The position numbers were made by a program, and so were the translations under genes. This document shows, in pieces, positions 8,046 through 16,254 of a DNA stretch of 64,000 nucleotides. The DNA lies in contig JBPCMN010000058.1 of assembly GCA_051002235.1 (NCBI GenBank), positions 1-64,000 of the forward strand, written 5' to 3'. How positions within the stretch are numbered: the first letter of the stretch is position 1; each line of letters opens with the position of its first letter. The stretch is from JBPCMN01 sp013695115. Its GTDB lineage: Bacteria > Actinomycetota > Acidimicrobiia > IMCC26256 > JACDBD01. The notes under the pieces are model-generated. The model did no database searches and was not told where the DNA came from. It saw only the letters and a list, made by a program, of their open reading frames with translations.

Positions 8046-8151
8046 AGCGCTGAAGCCTAGGCGGGACCAGGACAGCCCCCTAGTCCCGACGAACCCTGCG
8101 CATCCAGGCTGCGCCAGCAGGCGTCACCGGGCGCAGGCAGCGCCGCATGCG

Positions 8152-8637
8152 TTGGTTACTGTCGTCCCCGCGGTGAGCGCCGACTGGTTCTGGGAAGGCA
8201 ACGTGGCTCGGGCAGTCGCGAGCCACCTAGAGACCGAGGGCTGGGCGATCACCTTCATCGCTGACACGGCGAGTCGCCAGCGCGGCGTTGACGTGCTCGC
8301 CGAGAAGGACGGCCGCGTCCTGGCGGTGGAGGTGAAGGGATTTCCGTCCAAGGCCTACGCCGATCCGCGTCGGGCTGGCGAACAGAAGCGCACCTCGCCG
8401 TCGACTCAGGCCAACCATTGGTTCGCCCAGGCGCTACTCGCGGCGATGAAGTACCGGGGCGATCGTCCTGACGCTGATATCGCCGTCGCGTTCCCCGATT
8501 ACTCCACGTACCGGAGGCTGCTCGCTAGGACGCGCGCCTCGCTTGACCTGCTCCGCCTGGGCGTCTATCTCGTTCGCGAGGGCGGCGTGGTGACGCGCTT
8601 GGATTCCACTGAGGACGACTGTTCGGAGGCCTACTAG
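8152..8637 (+). CDS. PD-(D/E)XK (restriction-endonuclease-like) protein
   Basis: The product is about 160 residues and has a clear nuclease core: an N-terminal helix (FWEGNVARAVASHLETEGW), then RGVDVLAEKDGR with the catalytic Asp, then VLAVEVKGFPS with E-x-K. It is about the size of a single-domain Mrr/VSR/Holliday-resolvase-like nuclease. The longest frame starts with TTG at 8152; GTG at 8173 (MSADWFWEG) is an equally plausible start. It is transcribed divergently from methyltransferase 2 and abuts the EVE-HNH gene without spacing, which suggests one operon of two nucleases. Confidence 0.7.
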   Translation: MVTVVPAVSADWFWEGNVARAVASHLETEGWAITFIADTASRQRGVDVLAEKDGRVLAVEVKGFPSKAYADPRRAGEQKRTSPSTQANHWFAQALLAAMKYRGDRPDADIAVAFPDYSTYRRLLARTRASLDLLRLGVYLVREGGVVTRLDSTEDDCSEAY

Positions 8638-9867
8638 TTGGCTCATTGGTTGTTTCAGGCCAACCCTGACCGTTACGACGCCCTGCGCGACCTTGAAGAT
8701 GCGGGCGACATCGACAGCTGGTCGATCCGTCGGCACAGATCAGACCTGACGCCCGGCGACTCCGCGGTGCTTTGGGTAGCCGGCAGGGTCAATCCTGGCG
8801 TCTATGCACTCGGAACTGTCACAGGCGTCCCGGTATGGGATGTCACGAGCGAAAAGTGGATCCGCCCAGAGGATCGTGGCATCGAGGGTTGGTTCTGCCC
8901 TTTGCATTTCGATCGGCTCTTGATCGACAACCCGATCCCGAAGGAAGAACTGTTCGCGGACCCGGCGTTTCGACTTGCGCGTATCCGCACTCAGCCTCAG
9001 GCGGCCAACCCGTTTCTGCTCTCGCAGGATGAGTGGGCAGCCATAGATGCGGCGTACCGTCGCCGCCGATCGACTCGCGACCATGTGAGCCCTGAGAGGA
9101 ACCCGCCGTGGGCCGTCGACGAACTCATCCTTGCGCTGGACCTGTACCTCAAATGCCGACCGCACCTGCCGGATAGCGACTCCAGTGATGTGGTGGAACT
9201 GAGCCGCCTGCTGAATTCGCTCCCGATCCACAGCGTGCGTCCTGACGCCGAGCGTTTTCGCAATCCCAATGGCGTCGCCATGAAGCTCGCGAACTTCGGT
9301 GCGCTTGATCCTGACTTTCCCGGAAAGGGCCTCGACGCCGGTTCGAAACGAGACTTCGAGGTATGGAAGCGATACGCGACGCAACCTGAGGAGCTCAGTC
9401 GTCTCGCCGAACGGATCCGGGCTGGTGCCGGACGAGATGGGGCGTTTCCCGTCGCGCCAGAGGATCAAGAGGACGAGATCGAAGAGGGACGACTCCTCTT
9501 TCGTCTTCACCGGATGCGAGAGCGCGATGCTGGCATCGTCGCTCGTAAGAAGGCAGCTGTACTTCGTCAAACGGGTCGTCTGGCTTGTGAGATCTGCGGC
9601 TTCGATTTCGCGGTGACCTACGGCGAGCTTGGTGAGGGTTACATCGAGTGTCACCACTTGATGCCCCTGGCCGAATCTGGTCGCCGCAGGACCATGCTGA
9701 GGGATCTCGCGCTCCTATGTTCGAACTGTCACCGCATGGTGCACAAAGCACGTCCGTGGAAGGCGCCAACCGAGATCGCCACCCTGCTCCAGGGACGGAA
9801 CCGTCGTCAGCGGGACCTCTCCGATGAGGACGTCAACCGGCCCCAGCGATCACCTTCGACCGGCTGA
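8638..9867 (+). CDS. EVE-domain HNH endonuclease (type IV, modification-dependent restriction candidate)
   Basis: The N-terminal ~130 residues have the EVE/PUA-like pattern WLFQANPDRYDALRDL ... AVLWVAGRVNPGVYALG, a fold that reads modified bases. A middle region (about 155-270; WAVDELILALDLYLKCRP, FRNPNGVAMKLANFG) is a helical module often found before HNH domains. The C-terminus has the HNH nuclease with its Cys4 zinc site: CEICGFDF, ECHHLMPL and CSNCHRMVHK. The TTG start directly follows the TAG of the upstream nuclease gene. Restriction of modified foreign DNA is an inference from domain content. How it avoids self-DNA methylated by the two neighbouring C5 enzymes is unknown. Confidence 0.8.
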   Translation: MAHWLFQANPDRYDALRDLEDAGDIDSWSIRRHRSDLTPGDSAVLWVAGRVNPGVYALGTVTGVPVWDVTSEKWIRPEDRGIEGWFCPLHFDRLLIDNPIPKEELFADPAFRLARIRTQPQAANPFLLSQDEWAAIDAAYRRRRSTRDHVSPERNPPWAVDELILALDLYLKCRPHLPDSDSSDVVELSRLLNSLPIHSVRPDAERFRNPNGVAMKLANFGALDPDFPGKGLDAGSKRDFEVWKRYATQPEELSRLAERIRAGAGRDGAFPVAPEDQEDEIEEGRLLFRLHRMRERDAGIVARKKAAVLRQTGRLACEICGFDFAVTYGELGEGYIECHHLMPLAESGRRRTMLRDLALLCSNCHRMVHKARPWKAPTEIATLLQGRNRRQRDLSDEDVNRPQRSPSTG

Positions 9868-9915
9868 CCGCTTCGGCGAGAGTGGTTCTCATCCTTCGTC
9901 GAGGATCCCGGGAGA

Positions 9916-10293
9916 GTGTGCGTGCTCCCCGGAGATCTCGATCGCGAGGCTCTGGCGAAGGCCGACTGTTTCACGCTTCGCCCGCACAGCTGGATTGATT
10001 CTCGTTTCCTCGCGATGCAGCTCGCGTCAGCTAGGAGTTACCGATATTTGTCCGGCGATATCCACGGTGCGACGAGACCGCGGATCAACACAACGCAACT
10101 ACGTGGCTTGCCGATTCCGCTGTGCTCTCTCGACGAACAACTGGAGATCGTGCGGCGTTTCGAAGACCTTTCGGGCGTCACCGCAGCCTTAGTTCGACGG
10201 GTGGTGCGCGCGCGACAACGCCTTGACCGAAGTTCCCAGGCGATTCTGGCCAAAGCGTTCCGCGGCCAGCTCTCGTCCGCGCCAGCGATCTAA
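9916..10293 (+). pseudogene. hsdS: Type I restriction specificity subunit HsdS, C-terminal relic
   Basis: About 125 residues of a target-recognition half are present: an LRPHSWIDSRFLAMQL segment, then GATRPRINTTQLRGLPIPL, then SLDEQLEIVRRFEDL and LDRSSQAILAKAFRGQL, the conserved helix of HsdS. A full HsdS is 380-450 residues with two such halves. The first half is missing, and no hsdM or hsdR lies nearby. The frame stays open upstream only to 9868, so GTG 9916 is a nominal start. I read this as a decayed type I system. Confidence 0.75.
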
Positions 10294-10299
10294 CGCTCC

Positions 10300-10567
10300 G
10301 TGACAGAAGCTGCCCTCCCTATCGACCGACTGCGTGTCCGTGCTCAGATCGAGAGCGACGAGCTTGGCCACGAGCCGTCGGCGTCGGAGAGCGCGCGTGC
10401 CGCATGGACCGAGGAGCGTCGCGGCTATCGAACTCCTTGCGGCACTAGCTGTCTGGGACGAAGTTCTCCTTCGCCGGGCTGCCCTGTCCGAGGTGGATCC
10501 ACGACCTATTGCGTGGCGGGCCTTGTTGTTGGACGCCGCGACCCGTTCGGAGGCAGATTCGCAGTAA
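10300..10567 (+). pseudogene. Possible frameshifted small gene of unknown function
   Basis: From GTG 10300 the first frame gives a coding-like acidic stretch (PIDRLRVRAQIESDELG, then AAWTEERR). Near 10425 the coding character passes to another frame, which continues VAAIELLAALAVWDEVLL and LLLDAATRSEADSQ to a stop at 10567. Joined, the two halves would make one helical protein of about 88 residues. I do not recognise it. The frame switch suggests a disabled gene, in keeping with the hsdS relic just upstream. Chance open frames in GC-rich DNA remain possible. Confidence 0.35.
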
Positions 10568-10595
10568 CGTACAGGCGTTCGATCGAAAAGGTTCC

Positions 10596-10629
10596 CAACC
10601 TTGTACAACCCTTATCAACCCTGTAACAT
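10596..10629 (+). promoter_or_regulatory. Promoter with three perfect-period 10-bp iterons (predicted autoregulatory operator)
   Basis: Three head-to-tail units lie at 10596-10605 (CAACCTTGTA), 10606-10615 (CAACCCTTAT) and 10616-10625 (CAACCCTGTA). A -35 (TTGTAC, 10601-10606), a 17-base spacer and a -10 (TAACAT, 10624-10629) are embedded in the same DNA, and the ATG follows six bases after the -10. A protein bound to the iterons would cover the whole promoter. The downstream gene begins with an excisionase/MerR-like HTH, the obvious candidate for binding. Confidence 0.65.
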
Positions 10630-10635
10630 GGGGGA

Positions 10636-12711
10636 ATGAGCCCAACAAAGAGCAGCGTCGACGACTTTCTCTCCGTGGCGGCAGCCGCTGACTACCTAGG
10701 CGTATCTCCGCAGACGCTCCGTCGGTGGGATCAGAGCGGGAAGCTTCCTGCGACGCGCCGACCAGGCAGCAACTACCGCTACTACCAGCGGACGCAGCTG
10801 GAGGAGTACCGCCTCCAGTACATGCACGCGGATACGTCTGGCGCCGACATCGGTGGCATCTTCAGCAAGCCCGCGAATATTGCTGAGAACCAGCGCCTTC
10901 GTGAGCCGCAACGCGGTGCGTACAAGGCCGTGCGGGAGCACTTCGCGCATTCGACGGATCCGGCGATGCTCGTCATCCCAGTGGGATGCGGCAAGACCGG
11001 CGTCATTTCCACGCTGCCCTTCGGGATCGCGCACGGTCGCGTCCTCGTGATCGCTCCGAACCTCACGATCCGCAAGGGCATTACAGATGCCCTCGATATC
11101 GCCAGCACGGACTGCTTCTGGGCAAAGGCGCGCGTGCTTAGCGACTTTCAGGACGGTCCGTACACGGCCGTACTAGATGGTCCGGACGCGAACATCCATG
11201 ACTGCACCGAAAGCCACTTCGTCGTCACGAACATTCAACAGCTGGCGAGTAGCGCTGACCGATGGCTGCCGCAGTTCCCGCCAAACTTCTTCGATCTCAT
11301 CCTTATTGACGAGGGCCACCACTCTGCTGCAGAGAGCTGGAAGAAGGTGCTCCGCCGATTTCCTGACGCGAAGGTTGTCAGCCTCACGGCCACACCATTC
11401 CGCGGCGATCGCCAGCCCCTTCCCGGTGAAGTGATCTACCGATATTCGTTCACGCGCGCCATGATGCACGGCTACATCAAGCAACTCTCAAGTATCAACG
11501 TCGCGCCATCGGAAGTCTCGTTCCGATTCCGGGGAGACGAGCGCAGGCACACGCTTGAGGAGGTGATGTCGCTCAGGGAAGAAACGTGGTTCCGTCGCGG
11601 CGTTGCTCTCTCACCCGAATGCAACAGGCACATTGTTGAGTCGAGCATCAACCACTGCAACGCAATGCGAGCTAGAACCGGCGTTGCTCACCAGATCATC
11701 GCGTCTGCGTGTTCCGTCGATCACGCGCGGCAAGTGAGGGCACTTTACGAGGAGTGCGGCTATCGCGCCGCTGCGATTCACAGTCATCTTCCAGATGTCG
11801 AACGCGACCAGATCATCAGCGACCTACGGCGCGGCAATCTGGACGCGATCGTTCAGGTGCAAGTGCTTGGCGAAGGATTCGATCATCCCCCGCTCAGCGT
11901 CGCAGCGGTGTTTCGGCCGTTCCGGAGCTTGGCGCCCTACATCCAATTCGTTGGCCGGGCCATGCGAGTAGTGCACCAGGACGAACCAGATCATCCCGAC
12001 AACAACGGCTTCATTATTTCGCACGTCGGGCTGAACAACGACGAGCACTGGGAAGACTTCCGCGAGTTGGACCTTGACGATCAAGAGATGGTTAGGCGAT
12101 GGCTCGACACCGAAGAGATCGAAATGCTCGAGGGTGGATACGAACGAAGCTCGGGTGAACCGCGTCGGTTCGATGAGGTTGGCTTGGTCAACACCGAGAT
12201 CGTCAGTCACTTCATCACTCAGTCCTTCCTCGACCCCGAGGACGATCGTGTGATCGAAGCCCTTCTGGACAAGCCCATCGCTGGAGGGCTCCAACTCCGG
12301 GCCGTCATATCTGCGGAGAAGCTGCGAGAGGCTCTGCGCGAACAACAGGCATCAGGTGCGCTCGAACCATCACCCATCCCCGCCACTCCACAACGTCGCC
12401 GCCGGACGGCCAGACGCAGGCTCGTTGAAAGAACCGGCTCCGTGGTGGCGCGAGTTCTCAAGGACGCCGAACTTTCGCGGCAGGGGCGCAATGTGAGCAA
12501 AGCAATGAAGGTTCGTCCTCCCATGTCGAATGTCCAAGCCGTTACGAGGCTCCTGAACACCAAGATCAACGAGTCGGTCGGAATTGCATCCAGTTCCCGA
12601 AACGAACTGACTGCCGACGAAGCCGAGGAGGCCCTAAGCAGACTCGATCTGCTCGGTGATGAATTGGTCGAAGAGATCGTGCAGGCGCTGGGCGTCAAGG
12701 TTGGCAACTAA
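10636..12711 (+). CDS. HTH-domain superfamily 2 DNA helicase
   Basis: The 691-residue protein starts with a MerR/excisionase-type winged HTH (about residues 12-58: SVAAAADYLGVSPQTLRRWD, with a recognition wing RRPGSNYRYY). An SF2 helicase core follows: Walker A VGCGKTG (116-122), Walker B LIDEGHH (about 224-230), motif III SLTATPFRGD, and motifs V-VI VQVLGEGFDHP and YIQFVGRAMR. This resembles the Ssl2/type III restriction helicases. The C-terminal ~200 residues contain a basic patch (RRRRTARRRL) and no nuclease motif I can see. The iterons in its promoter suggest that it represses its own gene. It probably heads an operon with the next two genes. Confidence 0.82.
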   Translation: MSPTKSSVDDFLSVAAAADYLGVSPQTLRRWDQSGKLPATRRPGSNYRYYQRTQLEEYRLQYMHADTSGADIGGIFSKPANIAENQRLREPQRGAYKAVREHFAHSTDPAMLVIPVGCGKTGVISTLPFGIAHGRVLVIAPNLTIRKGITDALDIASTDCFWAKARVLSDFQDGPYTAVLDGPDANIHDCTESHFVVTNIQQLASSADRWLPQFPPNFFDLILIDEGHHSAAESWKKVLRRFPDAKVVSLTATPFRGDRQPLPGEVIYRYSFTRAMMHGYIKQLSSINVAPSEVSFRFRGDERRHTLEEVMSLREETWFRRGVALSPECNRHIVESSINHCNAMRARTGVAHQIIASACSVDHARQVRALYEECGYRAAAIHSHLPDVERDQIISDLRRGNLDAIVQVQVLGEGFDHPPLSVAAVFRPFRSLAPYIQFVGRAMRVVHQDEPDHPDNNGFIISHVGLNNDEHWEDFRELDLDDQEMVRRWLDTEEIEMLEGGYERSSGEPRRFDEVGLVNTEIVSHFITQSFLDPEDDRVIEALLDKPIAGGLQLRAVISAEKLREALREQQASGALEPSPIPATPQRRRRTARRRLVERTGSVVARVLKDAELSRQGRNVSKAMKVRPPMSNVQAVTRLLNTKINESVGIASSSRNELTADEAEEALSRLDLLGDELVEEIVQALGVKVGN

Positions 12712-12944
12712 TGGCCAAGATCCGCCAGGTACTCATTCACGTAAGCGTCCAGACAGCTGCGGCTAAGCGAAAGTGCTACCGCAAGCCGCGGAACCATCAG
12801 ATCACGAAGGGACAAGCTTGCCTCGTCGTACGCGAGGGAAGCGCCGGCGGCAGGAAGAACTACTGCGGAGCGTGTGCCGTCGAGATCCTCGCGATGGCAG
12901 AGAGAGACATCCAATCGTTGCGTCGAGCACTCGGTCAGTCCTGA
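12711..12944 (+). CDS. Small Cys-rich (possible zinc-binding) protein, 77 aa
   Basis: The ATG overlaps the helicase stop by one base (TAATG), so translation is coupled. The basic product contains a Cys at KCYRKPRNHQITKG, a second at QACLVVREG and a CGAC pair at YCGACAVEIL, arranged like one zinc finger with a strand-turn between ligands. The C-terminal helix (MAERDIQSLRRALG) is amphipathic. The family is not known to me. Its linkage to the helicase makes it a likely partner or DNA-binding accessory. Confidence 0.65.
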   Translation: MAKIRQVLIHVSVQTAAAKRKCYRKPRNHQITKGQACLVVREGSAGGRKNYCGACAVEILAMAERDIQSLRRALGQS

Positions 12945-12981
12945 CGACCGTGATGTGCGCTGCCTCTACGCTGAGCGCCTC

Positions 12982-13731
12982 ATGACGCGCGTCCTAAACC
13001 TCGACCTCGACTTCTTTCTTCGGGATGCTGCGCATTGGCGGGGACGGCAGCATGAACGCCTCGACGCCAACGAGTGCCCTCCGTGGTTGCTCGAAGAAGC
13101 GATCTCATTCTTGGAGGACCGCTGCGGGCTTGCTGGCAAACTTCCGGGCTTCGTCGTCGAACACCACGGTGAGCTGTTTGACCGCTGGCGCAGCGCGATC
13201 GACGGGGGACGCTTGAACGTGCCGTTCCATCTGACGCACGTTGATGCTCACGCTGATCTCGGGTTGGGCGATGCCGGATACGTCTATCTAATGACCAAGT
13301 TGCTCTTCGGAGCCCCCAAGAATCGACGGTATCCGGATCCCGACGAGCTGGCGGACGGCAACTGGCTCGCGTTCGCGATTGCGTGCCGGTGGGTGTCAGC
13401 GATGGTCTATGTCTTCAACGATGGCGGTGGCGACGACCTATTCCCGTATCACATGCAGAACTTCGACGTCACGGCAGACAACATCGAATTAAAGGCGATC
13501 CGTCCAGAGGACTGGAAGGCGGTCGAGTACAAGGTCGACAAGCGATCCGCCGTCATCGCCCACCGCGAGCCGCTCGTTCCGATACAGCAGATGCGGTGGG
13601 ATTCCTTCGCGACGGATCAGCCTTTCGACGTGATCTGCCTGGCGCAATCACCACCGTTCACTCCGCCTGAAGCCGACGTCATCTTTGACGAGATCAAGCG
13701 CCATTACGTCGACGAGACGGCATTCGCGTAG
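12982..13731 (+). CDS. UPF0489 family protein (arginase/deacetylase-like fold)
   Basis: The ATG at 12982 gives MTRVLNLDLDFFLRD, the family's N-terminal metal-site-like strand, and THVDAHADLGLGD, the His-Asp-His-Asp segment near residue 83. The 249-residue length fits UPF0489, a family related to metal-dependent ureohydrolases and also found in eukaryotes (C5orf22); its substrate is unknown. It follows the small Cys-rich gene by 37 bp and is the last gene of the helicase group. An open frame extends further upstream, but the conserved domain begins at this ATG. Confidence 0.75.
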   Translation: MTRVLNLDLDFFLRDAAHWRGRQHERLDANECPPWLLEEAISFLEDRCGLAGKLPGFVVEHHGELFDRWRSAIDGGRLNVPFHLTHVDAHADLGLGDAGYVYLMTKLLFGAPKNRRYPDPDELADGNWLAFAIACRWVSAMVYVFNDGGGDDLFPYHMQNFDVTADNIELKAIRPEDWKAVEYKVDKRSAVIAHREPLVPIQQMRWDSFATDQPFDVICLAQSPPFTPPEADVIFDEIKRHYVDETAFA

Positions 13732-14495
13732 GCGTTTCATGCGCCGTGAATCAGTCAGCGGTGCAAGCGCTCTTCCGTATCGCATCGACTCGTGTTTCAC
13801 TAGAAGTGGCGCCTCGGGCTCGAGGGAACTTGGCCGGAGGCGCCGCTCAGGTGAGCAGGTCTGCGATCCGGTCAAAAAGCCGGCGGTTCAAAAGCAGTCC
13901 ACTCACCTCCACCTTGCGGGACTGAACCGCCATCTGTACTTGAGCCGACGACGCAGGACTCGCGGTCCGGCAACCCGCGGATTCAACGGCTACAAGGGCA
14001 GGACGGTTGATCTCGGGCGTTCGCCTAACCAGCCGAAGCCGCAGCAGTCCGTAGCGCTGGCATACGAACCGCAGGCCGCGGAGAGGCCGCGAGAGGCCGC
14101 GAATCGCCGAGCAACAACCGGGAATGACGGGAACTCCGAATCCAGCGTTTGCGCAGATCAGGCGCCATTTCTGCAGTCCGGAAGGTGAAGTGGTGGCGAG
14201 CCGGCCTGTACGCCGGACAGTCCGGCGCGGCGCTGGTCCCGGATGACGGGAGCGCCGGGCGCCGACAGCTGCACATAGCGCGGATCGGTCTCATAGTTCG
14301 TTGCTGTCGGCGACGGCTCGACGAAGCCCCCGGCCCGGTACGGGACCGTGGCCACACAAGGCAGGTTGACCGAGCGCTCCTCCCACAGTCCTCCCAATAG
14401 CCTCGGTAGATCGCGGTAGATCGGGGGTCGTGGCGGTCACTCGGCCGATGGCCTCTGATCAGCCCTTTTCGCTGATCAGAGCCGATATCCAGCGG
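13732..14495. other. 764-bp region with no recognised gene, between the island and tRNA-Arg
   Basis: No recognisable protein family is encoded here. It holds an 8-bp inverted repeat with a 21-base loop (13808-13815 / 13837-13844), an exact 10-bp tandem duplication (GAGAGGCCGC, 14081-14100) and the hairpin at 14453-14481. A minus-strand stretch from 14436 to 14158 is free of stops and has coding-like codon use (IYRDLPRLLGGLWEERSVN, then VEPSPTATNYETDPRY), but it has no convincing start or family. It may be debris from earlier integrations at the tRNA. Confidence 0.5.
14453..14481 (-). terminator. Perfect 11-bp hairpin downstream of tRNA-Arg
   Basis: CTCTGATCAGC (14453-14463) pairs exactly with GCTGATCAGAG (14471-14481) across a 7-base loop. 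It lies 14 bases beyond the tRNA 3' end and would form in the tRNA transcript, so it may stop transcription or protect the 3' end. No T-run follows, so it is not a standard intrinsic terminator; it could instead be a recombinase-related palindrome. Confidence 0.45.
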
Positions 14496-14567
14496 CGCCC
14501 TCGGCAGGATTCGAACCTGCGCACATGGCTCCGGAGGCCACTGCTCTATCCCCTGAGCTACGAGGGC
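14496..14567 (-). tRNA. tRNA-Arg (anticodon CCG)
   Basis: The 7-bp acceptor stem is GCCCTCG/CGAGGGC (14561-14567 with 14497-14503). The D arm is GCTCAGGGGATAGAGC, the anticodon loop is CTCCGGA (T33, anticodon CCG), and the T arm contains GGTTCGAATCC. The discriminator is G; CCA is not encoded. It decodes CGG, a frequent codon in this GC-rich genome. Its 3' end faces the accessory island, the usual orientation for a tRNA serving as an integration site. Confidence 0.95.
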
Positions 14568-14606
14568 AGGGAAGTCGAGGGTACCAGCGCGACTTCCCGC
14601 GAACGC

Positions 14607-15311
14607 CTAGCTCAACGTGCCCTGGAGCTCCAGCGCGAGGATCCGGTTGAGCGCGTGCAGGGTCGCCCGGGCGGCGGCGTCGATCTCGCTCTCGCCGGCA
14701 GCGATCCCGTAGCGGTAGGCCTCGGTCTCGGGCGCGTGCAGCGCGACCGCCACGAGGAAGCGGCCGGGCGACGACGTCTCGATCGTGCGCGCCCACGCCG
14801 GTGCGTAGGGCAGCAGCGTGCTGAACCCCCGCACCGCCTCCACGGTCGCGTGGACGGCGGCGACCGGGCCACCGCTGGCCGACGCCCGCCCGATCGCGCG
14901 CCGGTCTCCCCGGGTGAGGTGCACCTCGACCTCGTCGGCCTCTGGGAACACGAGCACCGCCAGCAGGACCAGTCGGGGCTCGGGGGCGGCTTCGGTCGCG
15001 ACCGCGCTCGGAGCGGGCTCCTCGATGCTGACGAACCCCTCGCCGTTCCCCGATGCCCGCGGGTCGGCCGCGCTCGGAGCGTCGGAGACACCGCTCCCGG
15101 CCTCCCGCCAGCGCACCAGCTCTACCGCCACCGGCTGCTCCGAGTGGCGGGCGGCGATCCGCGACGCCTGGAGCGCGAGCCCCGAGTCGCCGGGGTCGTC
15201 GCGACCTCCCGCGTGCACCTGCACGAACAGCATGTCGTCGCGCTCGCTGAACCCGGCCGCGCGCACGCCCGGGAGCTTGCGGAGCTCGAGCTCGAGGTCG
15301 TCGAGGTTCAT
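14607..15311 (-). CDS. Conserved hypothetical protein (234 aa)
   Basis: The ATG at 15311 follows a good ribosome-binding site (GGAGAGGA). The N-terminus (MNLDDLELELRKLPGVRAAG, then DMLFVQVHAGG) and the C-terminal ~110 residues (VLVFPEADEVEVHLTRGDRR to ALHALNRILALEL) each form an alpha/beta unit. A Pro/Ala/Glu-rich linker of about 45 residues joins them. There is no signal peptide or membrane helix. It lies 40 bp after the diguanylate cyclase gene on the same strand and is probably co-transcribed with it, so a signalling role is possible. I cannot name the family. Confidence 0.7.
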   Translation of the reverse strand: MNLDDLELELRKLPGVRAAGFSERDDMLFVQVHAGGRDDPGDSGLALQASRIAARHSEQPVAVELVRWREAGSGVSDAPSAADPRASGNGEGFVSIEEPAPSAVATEAAPEPRLVLLAVLVFPEADEVEVHLTRGDRRAIGRASASGGPVAAVHATVEAVRGFSTLLPYAPAWARTIETSSPGRFLVAVALHAPETEAYRYGIAAGESEIDAAARATLHALNRILALELQGTLS

Positions 15312-15351
15312 GGTCACGTCCTCTCCGCGCTCACGCGCCGTCCCGTCTCGC

Positions 15352-16254
15352 TCATTCGGGACGACGCTTCTTCGCCGCGTACAGGCGTTCGTCCGCCAGT
15401 CGGAACAACGTGTCGAACTCGTCGGCCTCGGTGGGGCAGACAGCGAGACCGTACGAGAACGGCGGCGCCGGTGCACCGGTCGGGTCGGCGGCGTGGACGC
15501 GCTCGAGGAGCCCGGGCACGTCGCCGGGGTTGGTGTTGGGGAGGATGAGACCGAACTCGTCGCCACCGATGCGGGCGGCGTCGTCCCCGAATCGCAGCAC
15601 CCGCCGGAACCGGTCGGCGAGCGACCGCAGCGCGTCGTCACCGGCGGCGTGACCGTGCTGGTCATTGAGGGCCTTGAACGCGTCGAGGTCGAGGATCACC
15701 AACGTGAACGGCCAGTTGTAGCGCCGGCTGCGGGCGACCCCGTTCTCGAGCAGGCGGTCGAAGCTGCGCCGGTCGTACAGCCCGGTGAGCGGGTCGTGCC
15801 AGGCGTCGTAGCGCAGGAAGTCGAGGCGCAGGGCGATCAGGCACACGTCGACGACGAGGACGTCGTCGAGGTCGCGTACGTCAGGGTCGGTGTACAGACC
15901 GGTCTTGGCATCGAGCAGGACGACCGAGCCGTTGTCGAGGGGTTGGCGTCCCGCTCGGAAGATCTGGCGGCCCAGCCCGGGCTCGTCGATCACGAGGACG
16001 GCGTCGTCGAGGTCGTAATAGGCGACGATGTCGTCGAGGGCGCGATACAAGATGCCGATGCCGGACGCGTTCGGACGGGCGAGCTCGCGGACCAGGTCTG
16101 CGCCAAGCTCGGACATCGCCGACGGGGCGTGGGGCGGGTCCGGCGGCGGGTCGGGGGAGGGGAGCACCGGTGGTGGCACGGGACCGTAGGCATCGTCCGG
16201 TACCGGCTGGAGGGCGCGCGCCACGGATCGTCCGCGCCCCCTGCGTCGAACCAC
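15352..16254 (-). CDS. GGDEF-domain diguanylate cyclase
   Basis: It makes cyclic di-GMP from two GTP. The C-terminal GGDEF domain (about residues 140-296) has DPLTGLYDRRSFDRLL, the metal site LVILDLDAFKALND, the signature RIGGDEFGLIL, and FSYGLAVCP. The N-terminal ~130 residues (LVRELARPNASGIGILY, VLVIDEPGLGRQIF) look like a GAF-type sensor; no membrane helices are seen, so it is probably cytoplasmic. The GTG start at 16254 adds a Pro-rich leader; an internal ATG at 16116 (MSELGADLV) may be the true start. It diverges from argS. Confidence 0.85.
   Translation of the reverse strand: MVRRRGRGRSVARALQPVPDDAYGPVPPPVLPSPDPPPDPPHAPSAMSELGADLVRELARPNASGIGILYRALDDIVAYYDLDDAVLVIDEPGLGRQIFRAGRQPLDNGSVVLLDAKTGLYTDPDVRDLDDVLVVDVCLIALRLDFLRYDAWHDPLTGLYDRRSFDRLLENGVARSRRYNWPFTLVILDLDAFKALNDQHGHAAGDDALRSLADRFRRVLRFGDDAARIGGDEFGLILPNTNPGDVPGLLERVHAADPTGAPAPPFSYGLAVCPTEADEFDTLFRLADERLYAAKKRRPE

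Noticed and set aside
1..14400. DISARM, BREX or a type III restriction system in the island
   Set aside because: The marker genes (drmA/drmB, pglZ, brxC, mod) are absent; the helicase is not accompanied by an adenine methyltransferase.
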